Origin: Anaerolineaceae bacterium
GTDB taxonomy: Bacteria > Chloroflexota > Anaerolineae > Anaerolineales > Villigracilaceae
NCBI GenBank assembly: GCA_003598975.1
Contig: QZIJ01000020.1
Span: forward strand, 1 to 64,000
Direction: 5' to 3'
Length of the DNA: 64,000 bases
Both the position numbers and the translations under genes were made by a program. The notes under the pieces are model-generated. The model was not told the DNA's origin and ran no database searches. It was given only the letters and a program-made list of their open reading frames with translations. Shown in pieces: positions 34,051-43,532 of the stretch; the stretch's first letter is position 1; every line of letters begins with the position of its first letter.

Positions 34051-35160
34051 TTACTTCTTCATCCCAAAGAACTCGCGGACGAGACTCACGAACAAGCGGT
34101 TCTCTTCTTTCGTGCCGATGGTGACACGGAACCAGCCACTGCTGCCGTACATATCGGCATTCGGGCGCAGGATGACTCCCTTGCTTTCAGCAAACGCAAC
34201 CATATCCTTGCCAGTCTTGCCCGCCGGGCCGCCGTCAAACAGGATGTAATTGGCCTTGGACGGGAAGGTGACCAGACCGGGCACGTCGCTCAACGACTCG
34301 GTGATGAAATCCACTTCACTGTTGTTGAATTTGACGCGCTCCGCCAGTGCCTCTGTATCCTCGAAGGCCGCCATGGCGCCCCACATCGGGATGATGCCCA
34401 CGTTCCAAGGCAGAAGCGAGCCGGAGATCTGGTCAATGACCTCTTTCGCTCCCAGCGCGTAGCCGAAGCGCATCCCTGCCAGACCGTAGGCCTTCGACAT
34501 CGTGCGCGTGATCAGCACGTTTGGATATTTCCTGGTCAATTGCACCTGCGACATCTGCAAGCCGGAGTACTCCAGGTAGGCTTCATCTACTACAAACGGG
34601 ATGCCCGTCTCCGCGATGGTGACAAAATGTTTGGCTTCCATGAAATTGCCGGTCGGATTGTTCGGATTGGCAACCACGATAACCTTGGTTTTGTCGGTGA
34701 CAGCCTTGAGAATGGCGTCAGGGTCAAAGTGCAGGTAATTGTCTTTGTAGATCATCGGCACGTTGACCATCTTTGCGCCCAGCAAAACACCGCGTAGCTT
34801 GTAGATGCCGAAGCAGGGTGTGTGCTGAATGATCTCTTCGCCCGGGTCGATGAACATGCGGAAGATGTTGTCGTAGACCTCGCTGGAGCCATTGCCGATC
34901 ATTACGTTCTGGGGACCGTCCAGCCCGTTGATCTCGGCGATTTTCGAGCGGACGATGAGCCCTTGATCGGGATAGCGGTTTGCCATCTTGGCATACTTGA
35001 CCATCGCTTCCAGAACCTTCGGGGAAGGCGGATTCGGATTCTCGTTGGACATCATGCGATGCAGGGATGGGTCCCTCCACGCCAGTTCAATGTGATTCGA
35101 AATGTACATGGGAATGCCCTTCACCCACGGGACATAATACTCGTCAATTTTCTTTGCCAT
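34051..35160 (-). CDS. HisC-like PLP aminotransferase
   Basis: The 369-residue class I/II aminotransferase starts at ATG 35160 after CAGGAG. The PLP lysine lies in RTMSKAYGLAGMR, and NPNNPTG is the substrate-binding loop. It resembles histidinol-phosphate aminotransferases, but no other histidine gene is present, so it may act on another amino acid or amine in this metabolic region. Confidence 0.88.
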   Translation of the reverse strand: MAKKIDEYYVPWVKGIPMYISNHIELAWRDPSLHRMMSNENPNPPSPKVLEAMVKYAKMANRYPDQGLIVRSKIAEINGLDGPQNVMIGNGSSEVYDNIFRMFIDPGEEIIQHTPCFGIYKLRGVLLGAKMVNVPMIYKDNYLHFDPDAILKAVTDKTKVIVVANPNNPTGNFMEAKHFVTIAETGIPFVVDEAYLEYSGLQMSQVQLTRKYPNVLITRTMSKAYGLAGMRFGYALGAKEVIDQISGSLLPWNVGIIPMWGAMAAFEDTEALAERVKFNNSEVDFITESLSDVPGLVTFPSKANYILFDGGPAGKTGKDMVAFAESKGVILRPNADMYGSSGWFRVTIGTKEENRLFVSLVREFFGMKK

Positions 35161-35185
35161 TTGTTGTCTCCTGAAAGATTTAATT

Positions 35186-35280
35186 CGGTACACGGATTGC
35201 GCGGATTCCTCGGCGGAGTCTCACGGATTTATTTTACAAACATCCGTGTTAGTCCGTGTAATCCGTCAAATCCGTGTACG
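35186..35280. repeat. Interspersed CACGGATT-type repeat, copy 2
   Basis: ACACGGATTGCGCGGATT is mirrored by AATCCGTCAAATCCGTG. It belongs to the family seen at 19741 and 54834. Confidence 0.75.
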
Positions 35281-35287
35281 AGGGAAT

Positions 35288-36163
35288 TTATGCCTTACCT
35301 ACCGATTCGATCATCTCCATCCAGTGGATGACGGCTTTCTTGGTCGCTTCGCGAACGAACTTGTCCACTTTGCCTGGATCGTACTCGTCGCGGTGGGCGG
35401 TGATGTACTCGTACTTGGCGTCGATCAGCGTGTGCTTCAACTCGGTCGAGACGTTGAACTTCGCGCCGCCCGCGGCCAACAATTTCTTGATCGTCTCCTC
35501 GGGCAGGCCAGTCCCACCGTGGACGACCAGCGGGGTCTTGATGCCGTTACCGTTCAGCATCTTGTGGATGGTGGCCATGCGCTCGGTGTCGATCTTCGGA
35601 TTCTTGGTCTTGTACACGCCGTGGGCGGTACCGATGGCGGGCGCGAAGATGTCCACGCCCGTGCGCTCGACGAACTCCACGGACTGCTGGGGATTCGCCA
35701 ACTGCGCTTCGTCTTCCGCGACCTTGACTTGGTCTTCCACACCCGAGACGGTTCCCAACTCGCCCTCGACGGAGATGTCCCCGACGCTGTGACAGTAATC
35801 CACCACTTCCTTTGTCTGGCGGATATTCTCCTCGTAGGCTTGCTTGGATGCGTCGATCATGATGTTGGTGTAGCCTGCGTCGGCGCACTTCTTGCAGTAG
35901 TCAATGTCGGTGCAGTGGTCGAGGTGCAGGCAGACGGGCACGGGCGCCTTTTCGGCGAGGGTGCGGTAGATTGCCACCATCATGTTCGTCCCCAAAAACT
36001 GCGATGGCTTGACCGAAGTCTGCACGATCACAGGCGACTTCGTCTCGATGGCCGCGTCAATGACCGCTTCGAACTGAAGCAAGTCGGTAATGTTGAACGC
36101 CCCGACAGCATATCCCTTCTTGGCAGCTTCGATCATGATCTCTTTTGCATTTACGATGGACAT
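35288..36163 (-). CDS. Class II fructose-bisphosphate aldolase-like protein
   Basis: The 291-residue zinc aldolase shows VCLHLDHC (zinc and catalytic Asp region), the VEGELGTVSG loop, GTAHGVYK and VVHGGTGLP. It cleaves or condenses ketose-1-phosphates or bisphosphates. Fructose, tagatose and related substrates cannot be told apart from sequence. The neighbouring HAD and kinase-like genes suggest sugar-phosphate turnover. Confidence 0.93.
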   Translation of the reverse strand: MSIVNAKEIMIEAAKKGYAVGAFNITDLLQFEAVIDAAIETKSPVIVQTSVKPSQFLGTNMMVAIYRTLAEKAPVPVCLHLDHCTDIDYCKKCADAGYTNIMIDASKQAYEENIRQTKEVVDYCHSVGDISVEGELGTVSGVEDQVKVAEDEAQLANPQQSVEFVERTGVDIFAPAIGTAHGVYKTKNPKIDTERMATIHKMLNGNGIKTPLVVHGGTGLPEETIKKLLAAGGAKFNVSTELKHTLIDAKYEYITAHRDEYDPGKVDKFVREATKKAVIHWMEMIESVGKA

Positions 36164-36255
36164 GGTTACTCCTTTTCTTTAGTTTCTTGATGGAATTTGG
36201 ATACTTTTTCCAAAATTGATTCCAAAATCTCTATCTTCTTTATTCTAACTCATCC

Positions 36256-37185
36256 TTATTTTTTAGCCACTTCCTCCAGCCACTGCTCCCACCGATAATC
36301 GGTCATGCGCTCGCGCAACCGTCCAAACCACAAATCCGCGTAGCCCTGGAAATCCTCCTCCAGTTTGGAGAGACCCGTCTGCGTCGTGCCCCACATCGCC
36401 TCATGCAGTTCGGACATCGGCCACATCAGGTTGAGACGGGCAAAGTGCTTCGGCGTCACCTCTCCAAAATATTCCTGCAAGAGCAGGCGCACTTGATCAT
36501 CGTTGAGGCCGTGGTGATGCGAAAAATTCGCCAGGTCGTAAAGAATATCGCCCATCCCCGCGTATTCCCAATCCAGCAGGCGGATTTCGCCGAGTTCGCC
36601 CGCGACTTCTTCATCCATCCAGTTCAGGTTGAGCAGGTCATCGTGACAGGGCCTGGGGATGTACGGGTCTTTCAACAGCGCCTTTTCGACTTCGGTCTTC
36701 TTTTGCATGATCCAGTCCCAGTCGCGCGGGAACTGGCAGTTGTATTGCTTCGAGACTTCCGTCAGCATTTCGACGCGGCGGAAGACGTTGAACTCGCCTT
36801 TCAACTCTGGCCCGCGCCTGTGGAAGAGACGCAACTTCCGCACCACGCGGCGGATGTTGTCGTGCTTGGTGATCTCGGCGGGCGGGATGTGTTTGCCGTT
36901 GATGAAGCGCGTCACGATGTAGCCCTCGGGTTCGATGAAGAAGACAACTTCGGGCGCGATGCCCAGCTCGCCCGCGGCCTTGTTGGCGGCGTATTCAACG
37001 TCGCGGCGGATGCCTAACTTATCAGTGTCGTCTCCCGCCAAACGGATGACGTACGACTTCCCGTCCGCGTCAATGCGGAAATTCAGGTTGGTGATCCCGC
37101 CGCTGAGCGGAGTCTTTTTGATGTTCTTCGACTCGGCGAGGAACGGGACTTTGGCAATGGCTTTGTCAATGGCGAGGGCGGTCAT
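36256..37185 (-). CDS. Choline-kinase/APH-like phosphotransferase, first copy
   Basis: The 309-residue kinase-fold protein has the choline/ethanolamine kinase-like opening (LSGGITNLNFRIDADGKSYVIRLAG). The Brenner catalytic motif is intact (CHDDLLNLNW), and IRLLDWEYAG is the DFG equivalent. A paralogue lies at 46329-47231 next to a second DMGDH-like gene. Phosphorylation of choline or another small alcohol is inferred. Confidence 0.9.
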   Translation of the reverse strand: MTALAIDKAIAKVPFLAESKNIKKTPLSGGITNLNFRIDADGKSYVIRLAGDDTDKLGIRRDVEYAANKAAGELGIAPEVVFFIEPEGYIVTRFINGKHIPPAEITKHDNIRRVVRKLRLFHRRGPELKGEFNVFRRVEMLTEVSKQYNCQFPRDWDWIMQKKTEVEKALLKDPYIPRPCHDDLLNLNWMDEEVAGELGEIRLLDWEYAGMGDILYDLANFSHHHGLNDDQVRLLLQEYFGEVTPKHFARLNLMWPMSELHEAMWGTTQTGLSKLEEDFQGYADLWFGRLRERMTDYRWEQWLEEVAKK

Positions 37186-37272
37186 GGGGTTTTTCCGAAA
37201 ATTTGATTTGGGTTCATATAATTTACTCAGACATCCAACTATTCGCTACTCGCTTTGTTTGGCGGCTTTTAC

Positions 37273-38118
37273 TTATGGAATTTTACATCCTGGAGCATAA
37301 TCATGAGGTTCGGGAATGCAATCTTCATCACTATTAGCAAAGTCTCGATATGGTGTATCCGCATTACAAAGCCAATTTTCTTGAGTACCATTAAGCATAG
37401 GTTTCAATATTGTTCCATCTGCTAATATGTTTGGGAATAATGTTGGGGTGAAAACATATTCTTGACCTTCGTATGTCAACGAAACTTTATATCCTATCTT
37501 TGAATGACAGTCAGTGCCGCTACAGAAAGGTACTACATCACCTATCACTTGCCCTTTTTCTACTTTACCTTCTACCAAGTCAGCATGACCGATGTCTAGC
37601 CACATGCTTGCGATATTTCTCAAATTGGGGCTTTCAATGCCAGAAAACTTTAATGCTTCTTCTATTCCGTCAATCAGAACACCATCTGGCAAGAATAAAT
37701 GGTAGCCCCATCCACCATCAAATGTGTATTTTTGAATAAAACCGCTAACTGGAGCAATTACTTCACCGTCATAATTGTTTACATTACAACCAATTGGCAC
37801 AAATATATCTACATGACCATGATCTGCGTCATTACATTTTGGATACCAACGATCATTATAACTATCATTACTCCATACCACTGGCACTCCATCTCCACAA
37901 TTTGAAGCAAACGGTGAAAGCAAAGTGACAAAGACCAGAGTTGGTGTGGGTACTAGCGTTTTTGTCGGTTTCGGCTTCTCAGTTGGTGTTATAGTCCGTG
38001 TCTGCGTCGGTAAGGGAGTATAGGTTAGGATTGGAACTTCAGTTGCTCTGTTTGTAACACAACCGAAAACCATGAGAAGAAAGACAAAACCTAATAAAAA
38101 ACTAAATTCTTTTTTCAT
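37273..38118 (-). CDS. AT-rich lipoprotein with M23-like domain
   Basis: The 281-residue protein starts at ATG 38118. A signal peptide ends in the lipobox VFGC, so it is a lipoprotein. A Thr/Pro-rich linker precedes a domain with HVDIFVP and IAPVSGFIQKYTFDGGWGYHLFL. That pattern recalls LytM/M23 beta-barrels, though the full zinc set is not obvious. The gene is visibly more AT-rich than its neighbours, hinting at recent acquisition. Confidence 0.75.
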   Translation of the reverse strand: MKKEFSFLLGFVFLLMVFGCVTNRATEVPILTYTPLPTQTRTITPTEKPKPTKTLVPTPTLVFVTLLSPFASNCGDGVPVVWSNDSYNDRWYPKCNDADHGHVDIFVPIGCNVNNYDGEVIAPVSGFIQKYTFDGGWGYHLFLPDGVLIDGIEEALKFSGIESPNLRNIASMWLDIGHADLVEGKVEKGQVIGDVVPFCSGTDCHSKIGYKVSLTYEGQEYVFTPTLFPNILADGTILKPMLNGTQENWLCNADTPYRDFANSDEDCIPEPHDYAPGCKIP

Positions 38119-38173
38119 TTTGTCATTTTGCACGAAGCCAGCCAACTCTGAATTCAACAGACAGACACCTCGC

Positions 38174-38206
38174 TCAGACTTCGGAAGTCTCCCAGACTTC
38201 CGAAGT
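38174..38206. repeat. Double palindrome AGACTTCNGAAGTCT
   Basis: AGACTTCGGAAGTCT (38174-38188) and AGACTTCCGAAGTCT (38192-38206) are each near-palindromic and mutually complementary, forming a large hairpin. Confidence 0.8.
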
Positions 38207-38215
38207 CTTTCATTC

Positions 38216-38291
38216 GTCATTGCGAGGAGCGGAGCGACGAAGCAATCCCCACGGGAAAGAGGAGATTGCTTCGCTTCGCTCGCAATGACGA
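38216..38291. repeat. Interspersed CATTGCGAG-type repeat, copy 1
   Basis: CATTGCGAGGAGCGGAG and GAAGCAATCCCC are followed by GGAGATTGCTTCG and CTCGCAATGACG. Two more copies lie at 53638-53722 and 53778-53862. Confidence 0.85.
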
Positions 38292-40724
38292 TTACGCCCG
38301 AATCCTCTCACCCTTCGGATCCCACACAGGCGACGCGATCACATCCGCCGCCATGCGTTCGCCGAAGAATTCAATCGTCAGTTTCGTGCCGACTTTGCTG
38401 TACGCCATCGGCACATAGGCGTAGACGAGGCTCTTCATCACCGAGTAGCCGAATCCGCCCGCAGCCACCCAGCCAATGATCTCCTCACCTGCGCGGATGG
38501 GTTCCTTGCCGAGCGCGATGGTGCGGTCATCGGCTAGCGTCATGCAGACCAGTTTACGCGTCAGGCCTTTCTTCTTGGCCTCCACCAGCGCGTCCTTGCC
38601 GATGAAGTCGGGCTTGTCCAGTTTCACCGCGAAGCCGAGTCCCGCCTCGTACGGGTTGTAGTCGGGGCTGATCTCACTGCTCCAGTAGCGGTAGCCCTTC
38701 TCGAGCCTCAGCGTGTCAATGGCTTTGTAACCCGCGGCCACCATCCCTTCGGGGACGCCCGCTTCCCAGAGCGTGTCCCAGAGACGGACGCCGTACTCCA
38801 TCGGGCAGTAGAACTCCCAACCGAGTTCGCCGACGTAGGTCACGCGTGAAGCGAGCGCTGGGACGTCGCCCACGTTGATGGATTTCGCGGTCATGTACGG
38901 GAATCCCGCGTTCGACACATCGTCCGTCGTCACCTTCTCCAGGATCTTGCGCGCCTTCGGTCCCCACAGGCCGATGCAGGCGTACTGCGAACCGACATCC
39001 TCGATGACGACTGACCCGTCCTCGGGCATGTTGAGGGACAACCACGACGCATCATGCTGACCGAAGGCTGTTCCCGTTATGATGAGGAATTTTTCCTCCC
39101 CGAGGCGGGTGACCGTGAAATCGCACTCGATGCCGCCGCGTTTGTTGAGCGCCTGAGTGTAGACCACGGTGCCGACGGGCACGTCGATCTCGTTGGCGCA
39201 GACGTAATTGAGGAACTTGAGCGCGCCCGCGCCGCGTACTTCGAATTTGTTAAAGGATGTCTCGTCGAAGAGACCCGCGTTCTCGCGCGTCATCAAATGC
39301 TCGTGGCCGATGGCGCGGCTCCAGGCGTGACGTGCCCAGCCGCGCGGTTCGTGTCCGTGTTCCGCTTTCTCCTCGTAGATGCTGAACCAGTTCGGGCGCT
39401 CCCAGCCGAACTTCTCGCCGAATGAACAGCGCAAGTCGCGCAGGCGGAAGTAGGTGGGGGAGAGGCGCTGTCCGCGCCGCGAGATGCGCTCCTCGCCAGG
39501 ATAATGAATATCGTAATATTGCGTGTACGTTTCGATGGTGCGCGCGGCAGTGTAATCGAGGTTATTGTAGTTCGGGCCGAAGCGGCGCACATCCAGCCGC
39601 CACATATCCCATTCAGGATGACCGTCAATGATCCACTCGGCCATGGCTTTGCCGATGCCGCCCGCGCCAGCCAGTCCGTGCGCGCAGAAGGCGCAGGCCA
39701 CCCAGAATCCCTTGACCGAAGTCGGCCCTAGCAGGAACTCGCCATCCGGCGTGAAGCCTTCGGGACCGTTGAGCAGTTTCACCACTTCCGCGTTTTCCAC
39801 GGCAGGCACGCGGCGGATGGAGTTTTCCATCAGCGGCGCGAAGCGATCCCAATCGGGCGCGAGCAGTTGATATTTAAAATCGCGCGGGATGCCGTTCATG
39901 CCATAGGTCGCGGGCTGGCGTTCGTATCCGCCCGTGACGAGTCCGCCGACTTCCTCGCGCCAGTAAACGAGTAAGTCGGGGTCGCGCAGGTTTGGGAACG
40001 AGTGTGTGACGCCCTCGATGGGTTTGGTCAAAATGTACAAGTGTGCCATCGGGATGACGGGCAATTCCAGCCCGACCATTTTTCCGACTTCGCGTCCCCA
40101 CATGCCTGAGGCGTTGACGACCACCTCGGTCTGGATCGTACCCTTATCGGTCACCACCTCGTGGACGCGGCCATTTTTGACATTGATCGCTTCCACGTTG
40201 GTGTTGATGAAGATCTTCGCGCCGAATTTCTTCGCGCCCGCGGCGAGGGCGTTGGTGAGTCCCGTCGGGTCAATCGAACCGTCGTTGGGAGTGTACGCCG
40301 CCGCGACTACGCCCGTGATGTCCATCAGCGGGAACATGTCCTGTGCTTCCTTGGCTGAGATCAATTCCATCGGGACGCCGAACGAGCGCGCCATGCCGAC
40401 GAGTCGCTTCGTCTCTTCCAATCGCTCGTGCGAGGAAGCCAGCCGCAGTCCGCCGACTTCGCGCCAGGAGGTATCCACGCCTGTTTCCTCTTTTAACTTG
40501 CGATACAGGTCGGTGCTGTAGTGCATCATGCGCGTCAGGTTCGCGTCCGAGCGCATCTGCCCAACGAGTCCCGCCGAATGCCAGGTGGAGCCCGCCGTCA
40601 GTTCGTGGCGCTCGAGAATGACGACATCTTTCCAGCCCATTTTCGCCATGTGATAGGCAATACTCGCTCCGCCGACGCCTCCGCCGATGATGACTGCCTG
40701 CGCGTGCTTTGGTAATTCAGCCAT
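38292..40724 (-). CDS. DMGDH/sarcosine dehydrogenase-like flavoprotein, first copy
   Basis: The 810-residue protein has an N-terminal FAD-binding DAO domain (IIGGGVGGASIAYHMAKMG) and a C-terminal GcvT/aminomethyl-transferase-like half (about 430-810). Enzymes with this layout oxidatively demethylate dimethylglycine or sarcosine and pass the one-carbon unit to folate. A paralogue of the same length lies on the plus strand at 47247-49676. It is transcribed alone, in the opposite direction to the main cluster. Confidence 0.92.
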   Translation of the reverse strand: MAELPKHAQAVIIGGGVGGASIAYHMAKMGWKDVVILERHELTAGSTWHSAGLVGQMRSDANLTRMMHYSTDLYRKLKEETGVDTSWREVGGLRLASSHERLEETKRLVGMARSFGVPMELISAKEAQDMFPLMDITGVVAAAYTPNDGSIDPTGLTNALAAGAKKFGAKIFINTNVEAINVKNGRVHEVVTDKGTIQTEVVVNASGMWGREVGKMVGLELPVIPMAHLYILTKPIEGVTHSFPNLRDPDLLVYWREEVGGLVTGGYERQPATYGMNGIPRDFKYQLLAPDWDRFAPLMENSIRRVPAVENAEVVKLLNGPEGFTPDGEFLLGPTSVKGFWVACAFCAHGLAGAGGIGKAMAEWIIDGHPEWDMWRLDVRRFGPNYNNLDYTAARTIETYTQYYDIHYPGEERISRRGQRLSPTYFRLRDLRCSFGEKFGWERPNWFSIYEEKAEHGHEPRGWARHAWSRAIGHEHLMTRENAGLFDETSFNKFEVRGAGALKFLNYVCANEIDVPVGTVVYTQALNKRGGIECDFTVTRLGEEKFLIITGTAFGQHDASWLSLNMPEDGSVVIEDVGSQYACIGLWGPKARKILEKVTTDDVSNAGFPYMTAKSINVGDVPALASRVTYVGELGWEFYCPMEYGVRLWDTLWEAGVPEGMVAAGYKAIDTLRLEKGYRYWSSEISPDYNPYEAGLGFAVKLDKPDFIGKDALVEAKKKGLTRKLVCMTLADDRTIALGKEPIRAGEEIIGWVAAGGFGYSVMKSLVYAYVPMAYSKVGTKLTIEFFGERMAADVIASPVWDPKGERIRA

Positions 40725-40763
40725 GTGAATAGTCTCCTAATTGGATAGTCTTAAGTCTTTAGG

Positions 40764-40858
40764 AGACCTGACATGTCTCCGTGGAAGTCCGATGATTGAA
40801 CTCTTTGTCCGCGCAATGATTCTGGTTTGCGGTGGCGCGGATGAGACATGTCAGGTCT
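40764..40858. repeat. 95-bp element with 16-bp inverted ends
   Basis: AGACCTGACATGTCTC (40764-40779) and its exact complement GAGACATGTCAGGTCT (40843-40858) flank 63 bases with no gene. Each arm also contains the internal palindrome GACATGTC. Confidence 0.75.
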
Positions 40859-40910
40859 TGCTTTTGAAATTAGAAAGGTATTACCTTTCGGCAATACCTT
40901 TGAAGTCAAA

Positions 40911-41720
40911 TCATTTCTGCCAGATTGAATCTGGATGTGCCATCGCCGCAACGATATCGAATGATGAGATGATTCCCAGCGGGAAAGCCTCGGGGTCAGA
41001 GTCGTCCACTACGACCAGACGATGATGGTGGTTCTGGATCATTTTGTCAGCGGCTTCGCGCAGGCTGGCGTGGATGTCAATCGTCAATGGCGCGTGCATC
41101 ACATCGCGAACCGTCAGTTTTTCGTCCACACCATCCTTGACGAATGGCAGGAGACTTCGTCCGCTGACAACGCCGAGGACTTTGCCTTTCGCGTCCACGA
41201 CCAGCACGGACCTCCAGCCTGCCTGCGTCATCGTACGCGCGGCAGACACGATGGGCGTCTTGCCGCGGCAGACGAGGATCGCGTCGGACATCACATCGCC
41301 GACAATTTCGCGTTTCGGTTCTTCCTTCGACGCGATGCTGGCAACAAAATCCGAGAGCGAGATCACGCCGACGGGTTTGCCCTTCTCGGTAACGAGGAGG
41401 CGACTAATCTCCTTATCAATTAGGATGTTCACCGCATCACACAAAGGCATATCAGATTCAACTGAGTCCACGGGCTGGGACATTAAATCCGCTGCGGTCA
41501 ACTTGCGCATGACGGTCATGCTTTCGGGATCCGAGGAAAGCCATTCGCCCGCCAGCAGGTCATAGTCCGAGATGACGCCGAGTGCGCGTCCGCCGCGGTC
41601 GGTGACAATCAACGCGTGGACGTGGTTCTGGTTCAGTAAAACGGCGACCTGCCCAAGGGTCGCGTTGGGGCGGCAGGTCAGCAGGCCGCGGTGCATGAGG
41701 TCACGGACAAGTTTTGTCAT
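40911..41720 (-). CDS. Protein of four CBS domains
   Basis: The 269-residue protein is made of two CBS pairs (about 1-130 and 140-269), with repeated DLM/DVM starts and GVIS/GIIS ends. CBS pairs bind adenosine nucleotides or SAM and regulate partners. There is no fused enzyme. It lies 11 bases downstream of the nucleotidyltransferase gene, so the two are likely co-transcribed. Confidence 0.9.
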   Translation of the reverse strand: MTKLVRDLMHRGLLTCRPNATLGQVAVLLNQNHVHALIVTDRGGRALGVISDYDLLAGEWLSSDPESMTVMRKLTAADLMSQPVDSVESDMPLCDAVNILIDKEISRLLVTEKGKPVGVISLSDFVASIASKEEPKREIVGDVMSDAILVCRGKTPIVSAARTMTQAGWRSVLVVDAKGKVLGVVSGRSLLPFVKDGVDEKLTVRDVMHAPLTIDIHASLREAADKMIQNHHHRLVVVDDSDPEAFPLGIISSFDIVAAMAHPDSIWQK

Positions 41721-41731
41721 CTCAAACTCCT

Positions 41732-42523
41732 TTATCCAACTTCATCCACATCTTTGTACCATTTGACTCGGTCGCCGACGCGGGCGCGCAGTTTCCAGCC
41801 CATGGATTTGGGTTCGGCTTCCAGACGTGCCATTGCATCCTTCACTTGCGATTCCACTTTGGCTTTTTGCTCGTCGGTCAGTTGCGGATAATGATGTGCC
41901 AGCGCGCGAACTTTTTCGAGGTTCATCGTGACGGTGCGCCAAAATCCCCAGTCTGCGGCGCAAATGACAGCCACGCGTTTGATGTTGATGGTCTCTTTGT
42001 CAATGTCGCCGAGCGGATGTTCGAGCAGGAGCATGATGGTGTCGATGATGTCCTTCTCATTGATTTGAACGATCTGCATTTTTTCGAGCAGGAGTTCGGC
42101 CAGCGGGATGGTGGGGGAGTCGGTTTCGAGGCGGTCCTTCCAATAGATGGCGTGACAGAAATCCAATTTTTCGTAGAAGACATCCACATGCAGGCCTGCT
42201 TCGGGCTTGTCAAAGATAGAGCGTTCGCCTTCAGAGACAATAAAGACCTCGCGGTTTTCCTTGTAACCCAGCGAGGCCATTAACTCCTTAATTTGTTTGG
42301 TTTGTTTGCCGTAAGCGCCGAAATCAATATCAGTGTACGCGCGTCCCATGGCGGCTTGCAAATGCCCAAATTGCGGGCAGTGCATTTGAAAGGCCAGCGA
42401 ACCGATCACCCGCAGGAGGATACCCTTTTCCTCACTGGCTTTGAGAATCCGTTTGAGTTCGTTCTCGAATTTATCACGTTCGGCCTGGCCTTGCTCGCCC
42501 ATCCCGATGGCATTGTTCGTCAT
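41732..42523 (-). CDS. Nucleotidyltransferase-fold protein
   Basis: The 263-residue protein has LRVIGSLAFQMHCP and AYTDIDFGAYGKQ, a nucleotidyltransferase core with its paired Asp (TDIDFG) and a third acidic residue in LHVDVFY. It resembles AbiEii/MNT-type family members but is not next to an antitoxin. It is probably co-transcribed with the CBS protein. Start follows GGAG. Confidence 0.82.
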   Translation of the reverse strand: MTNNAIGMGEQGQAERDKFENELKRILKASEEKGILLRVIGSLAFQMHCPQFGHLQAAMGRAYTDIDFGAYGKQTKQIKELMASLGYKENREVFIVSEGERSIFDKPEAGLHVDVFYEKLDFCHAIYWKDRLETDSPTIPLAELLLEKMQIVQINEKDIIDTIMLLLEHPLGDIDKETINIKRVAVICAADWGFWRTVTMNLEKVRALAHHYPQLTDEQKAKVESQVKDAMARLEAEPKSMGWKLRARVGDRVKWYKDVDEVG

Positions 42524-42586
42524 GGCATTCTCCTACTTTGCGCTTTTGTCAGGAAGTAATGCTATTATAATGAAAAAGTCAAAAAC

Positions 42587-42615
42587 TTGCAAATTTTCTC
42601 ACATTCGCCTATAAT
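42587..42615 (+). promoter_or_regulatory. Promoter of the DeoR gene
   Basis: TTGCAA (42587-42592) and TATAAT (42610-42615) are 17 bases apart, 48 bases before the DeoR start codon. Confidence 0.8.
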
Positions 42616-42662
42616 GCTGAGCAAAAGTTTTCAATTTCCGTCACCCAAACTGAGATTTTCTT

Positions 42663-43454
42663 ATGGGCAAACCCCTTATCCCAGCACAAAGGCGAGAACG
42701 GATTCAAGACTATCTGGCGGTGCATCAGATCGCGCGGATTACCGATTTATGCACGTTGCTGGACACTTCTGAAGCGACGATTCGCCGCGACCTGGAATGG
42801 CTCGAAGCAGATGGGATTTTGGAGCGGACTCACGGGGGGGCGATCATCAACCAGCGCCTGACAGCGGAACCCGAATACTTGCAACGCGTACAAAAGAATC
42901 CAGAAGAGAAACGAGACATCGGCGCGCTAGCCGCTTCTTTGATAGAAGACGGCAACATTGTTTTTATCAACAGTGGGACAACGACTACGCAGGTGATTCA
43001 TCACATCCGCGCGGACGCGGGCATCACCGTGTTTACCAATAATCTGAACGCGGCACTCGAATTGGGCGAAGCGGGTTTCCAACATTACATCCTTGGCGGT
43101 GAGTACCAGCCGCGCTCCAAATCCTCGGCGGGACGATTTGCCATCGAAAGCCTGCGCCAGATTTATGCTGACGTTGCTATCATCGGCGTGGACGGGATCA
43201 GCCTGAAGCACGGATGCACGGTCCCTGTCAACGCGGAGGCGGAAGTGGTGCGCCAGATGATCGAACGCACGAAGGGCAAGGTCATCATTGTGGCGGACCA
43301 CAGCAAATGGGGTGTGGTCTCCAATTTCCAGATCGCATCGATTGACGAGATTGACCTGCTTGTCACCGATGGGCGGTTCGATCCCTCAGCCATCGAGGAA
43401 CTCGCAGAGCATGACGTTGAGACGGTAATTGCGCGTGCGGAAGTACATACGTAG
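42663..43454 (+). CDS. DeoR-family transcriptional regulator
   Basis: The 263-residue regulator has the DeoR HTH (RRERIQDYLAVHQIARITDLCTLLDTSEATIRRDLEWLE) and an effector domain of the ribose-phosphate-isomerase-like fold (FINSGTTTTQVIHHI). DeoR proteins usually sense sugar phosphates. It is the first gene of the plus-strand block, so it may control the methylamine genes downstream or the opposing genes. Confidence 0.93.
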   Translation: MGKPLIPAQRRERIQDYLAVHQIARITDLCTLLDTSEATIRRDLEWLEADGILERTHGGAIINQRLTAEPEYLQRVQKNPEEKRDIGALAASLIEDGNIVFINSGTTTTQVIHHIRADAGITVFTNNLNAALELGEAGFQHYILGGEYQPRSKSSAGRFAIESLRQIYADVAIIGVDGISLKHGCTVPVNAEAEVVRQMIERTKGKVIIVADHSKWGVVSNFQIASIDEIDLLVTDGRFDPSAIEELAEHDVETVIARAEVHT

Positions 43455-43520
43455 ACAGATGCACAGGTAAACAGGTTTGCACGTCACTTGTTTACCTGTG
43501 TACTTGTATACCTGCCTACT
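43451..43520. repeat. ACAGGTAAACAGGT-type repeat, copy 1
   Basis: CACAGGTAAACAGG is mirrored by TTGTTTACCTGTGTACTTG. A second copy lies at 49678-49757. Confidence 0.8.
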
Positions 43521-43532
43521 CACGGAGTACAG

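Noticed and set aside
41732-42523. AbiEii-type toxin of a toxin-antitoxin pair
   Set aside because: The neighbour is a CBS protein rather than an AbiEi antitoxin, and the protein is only loosely similar.
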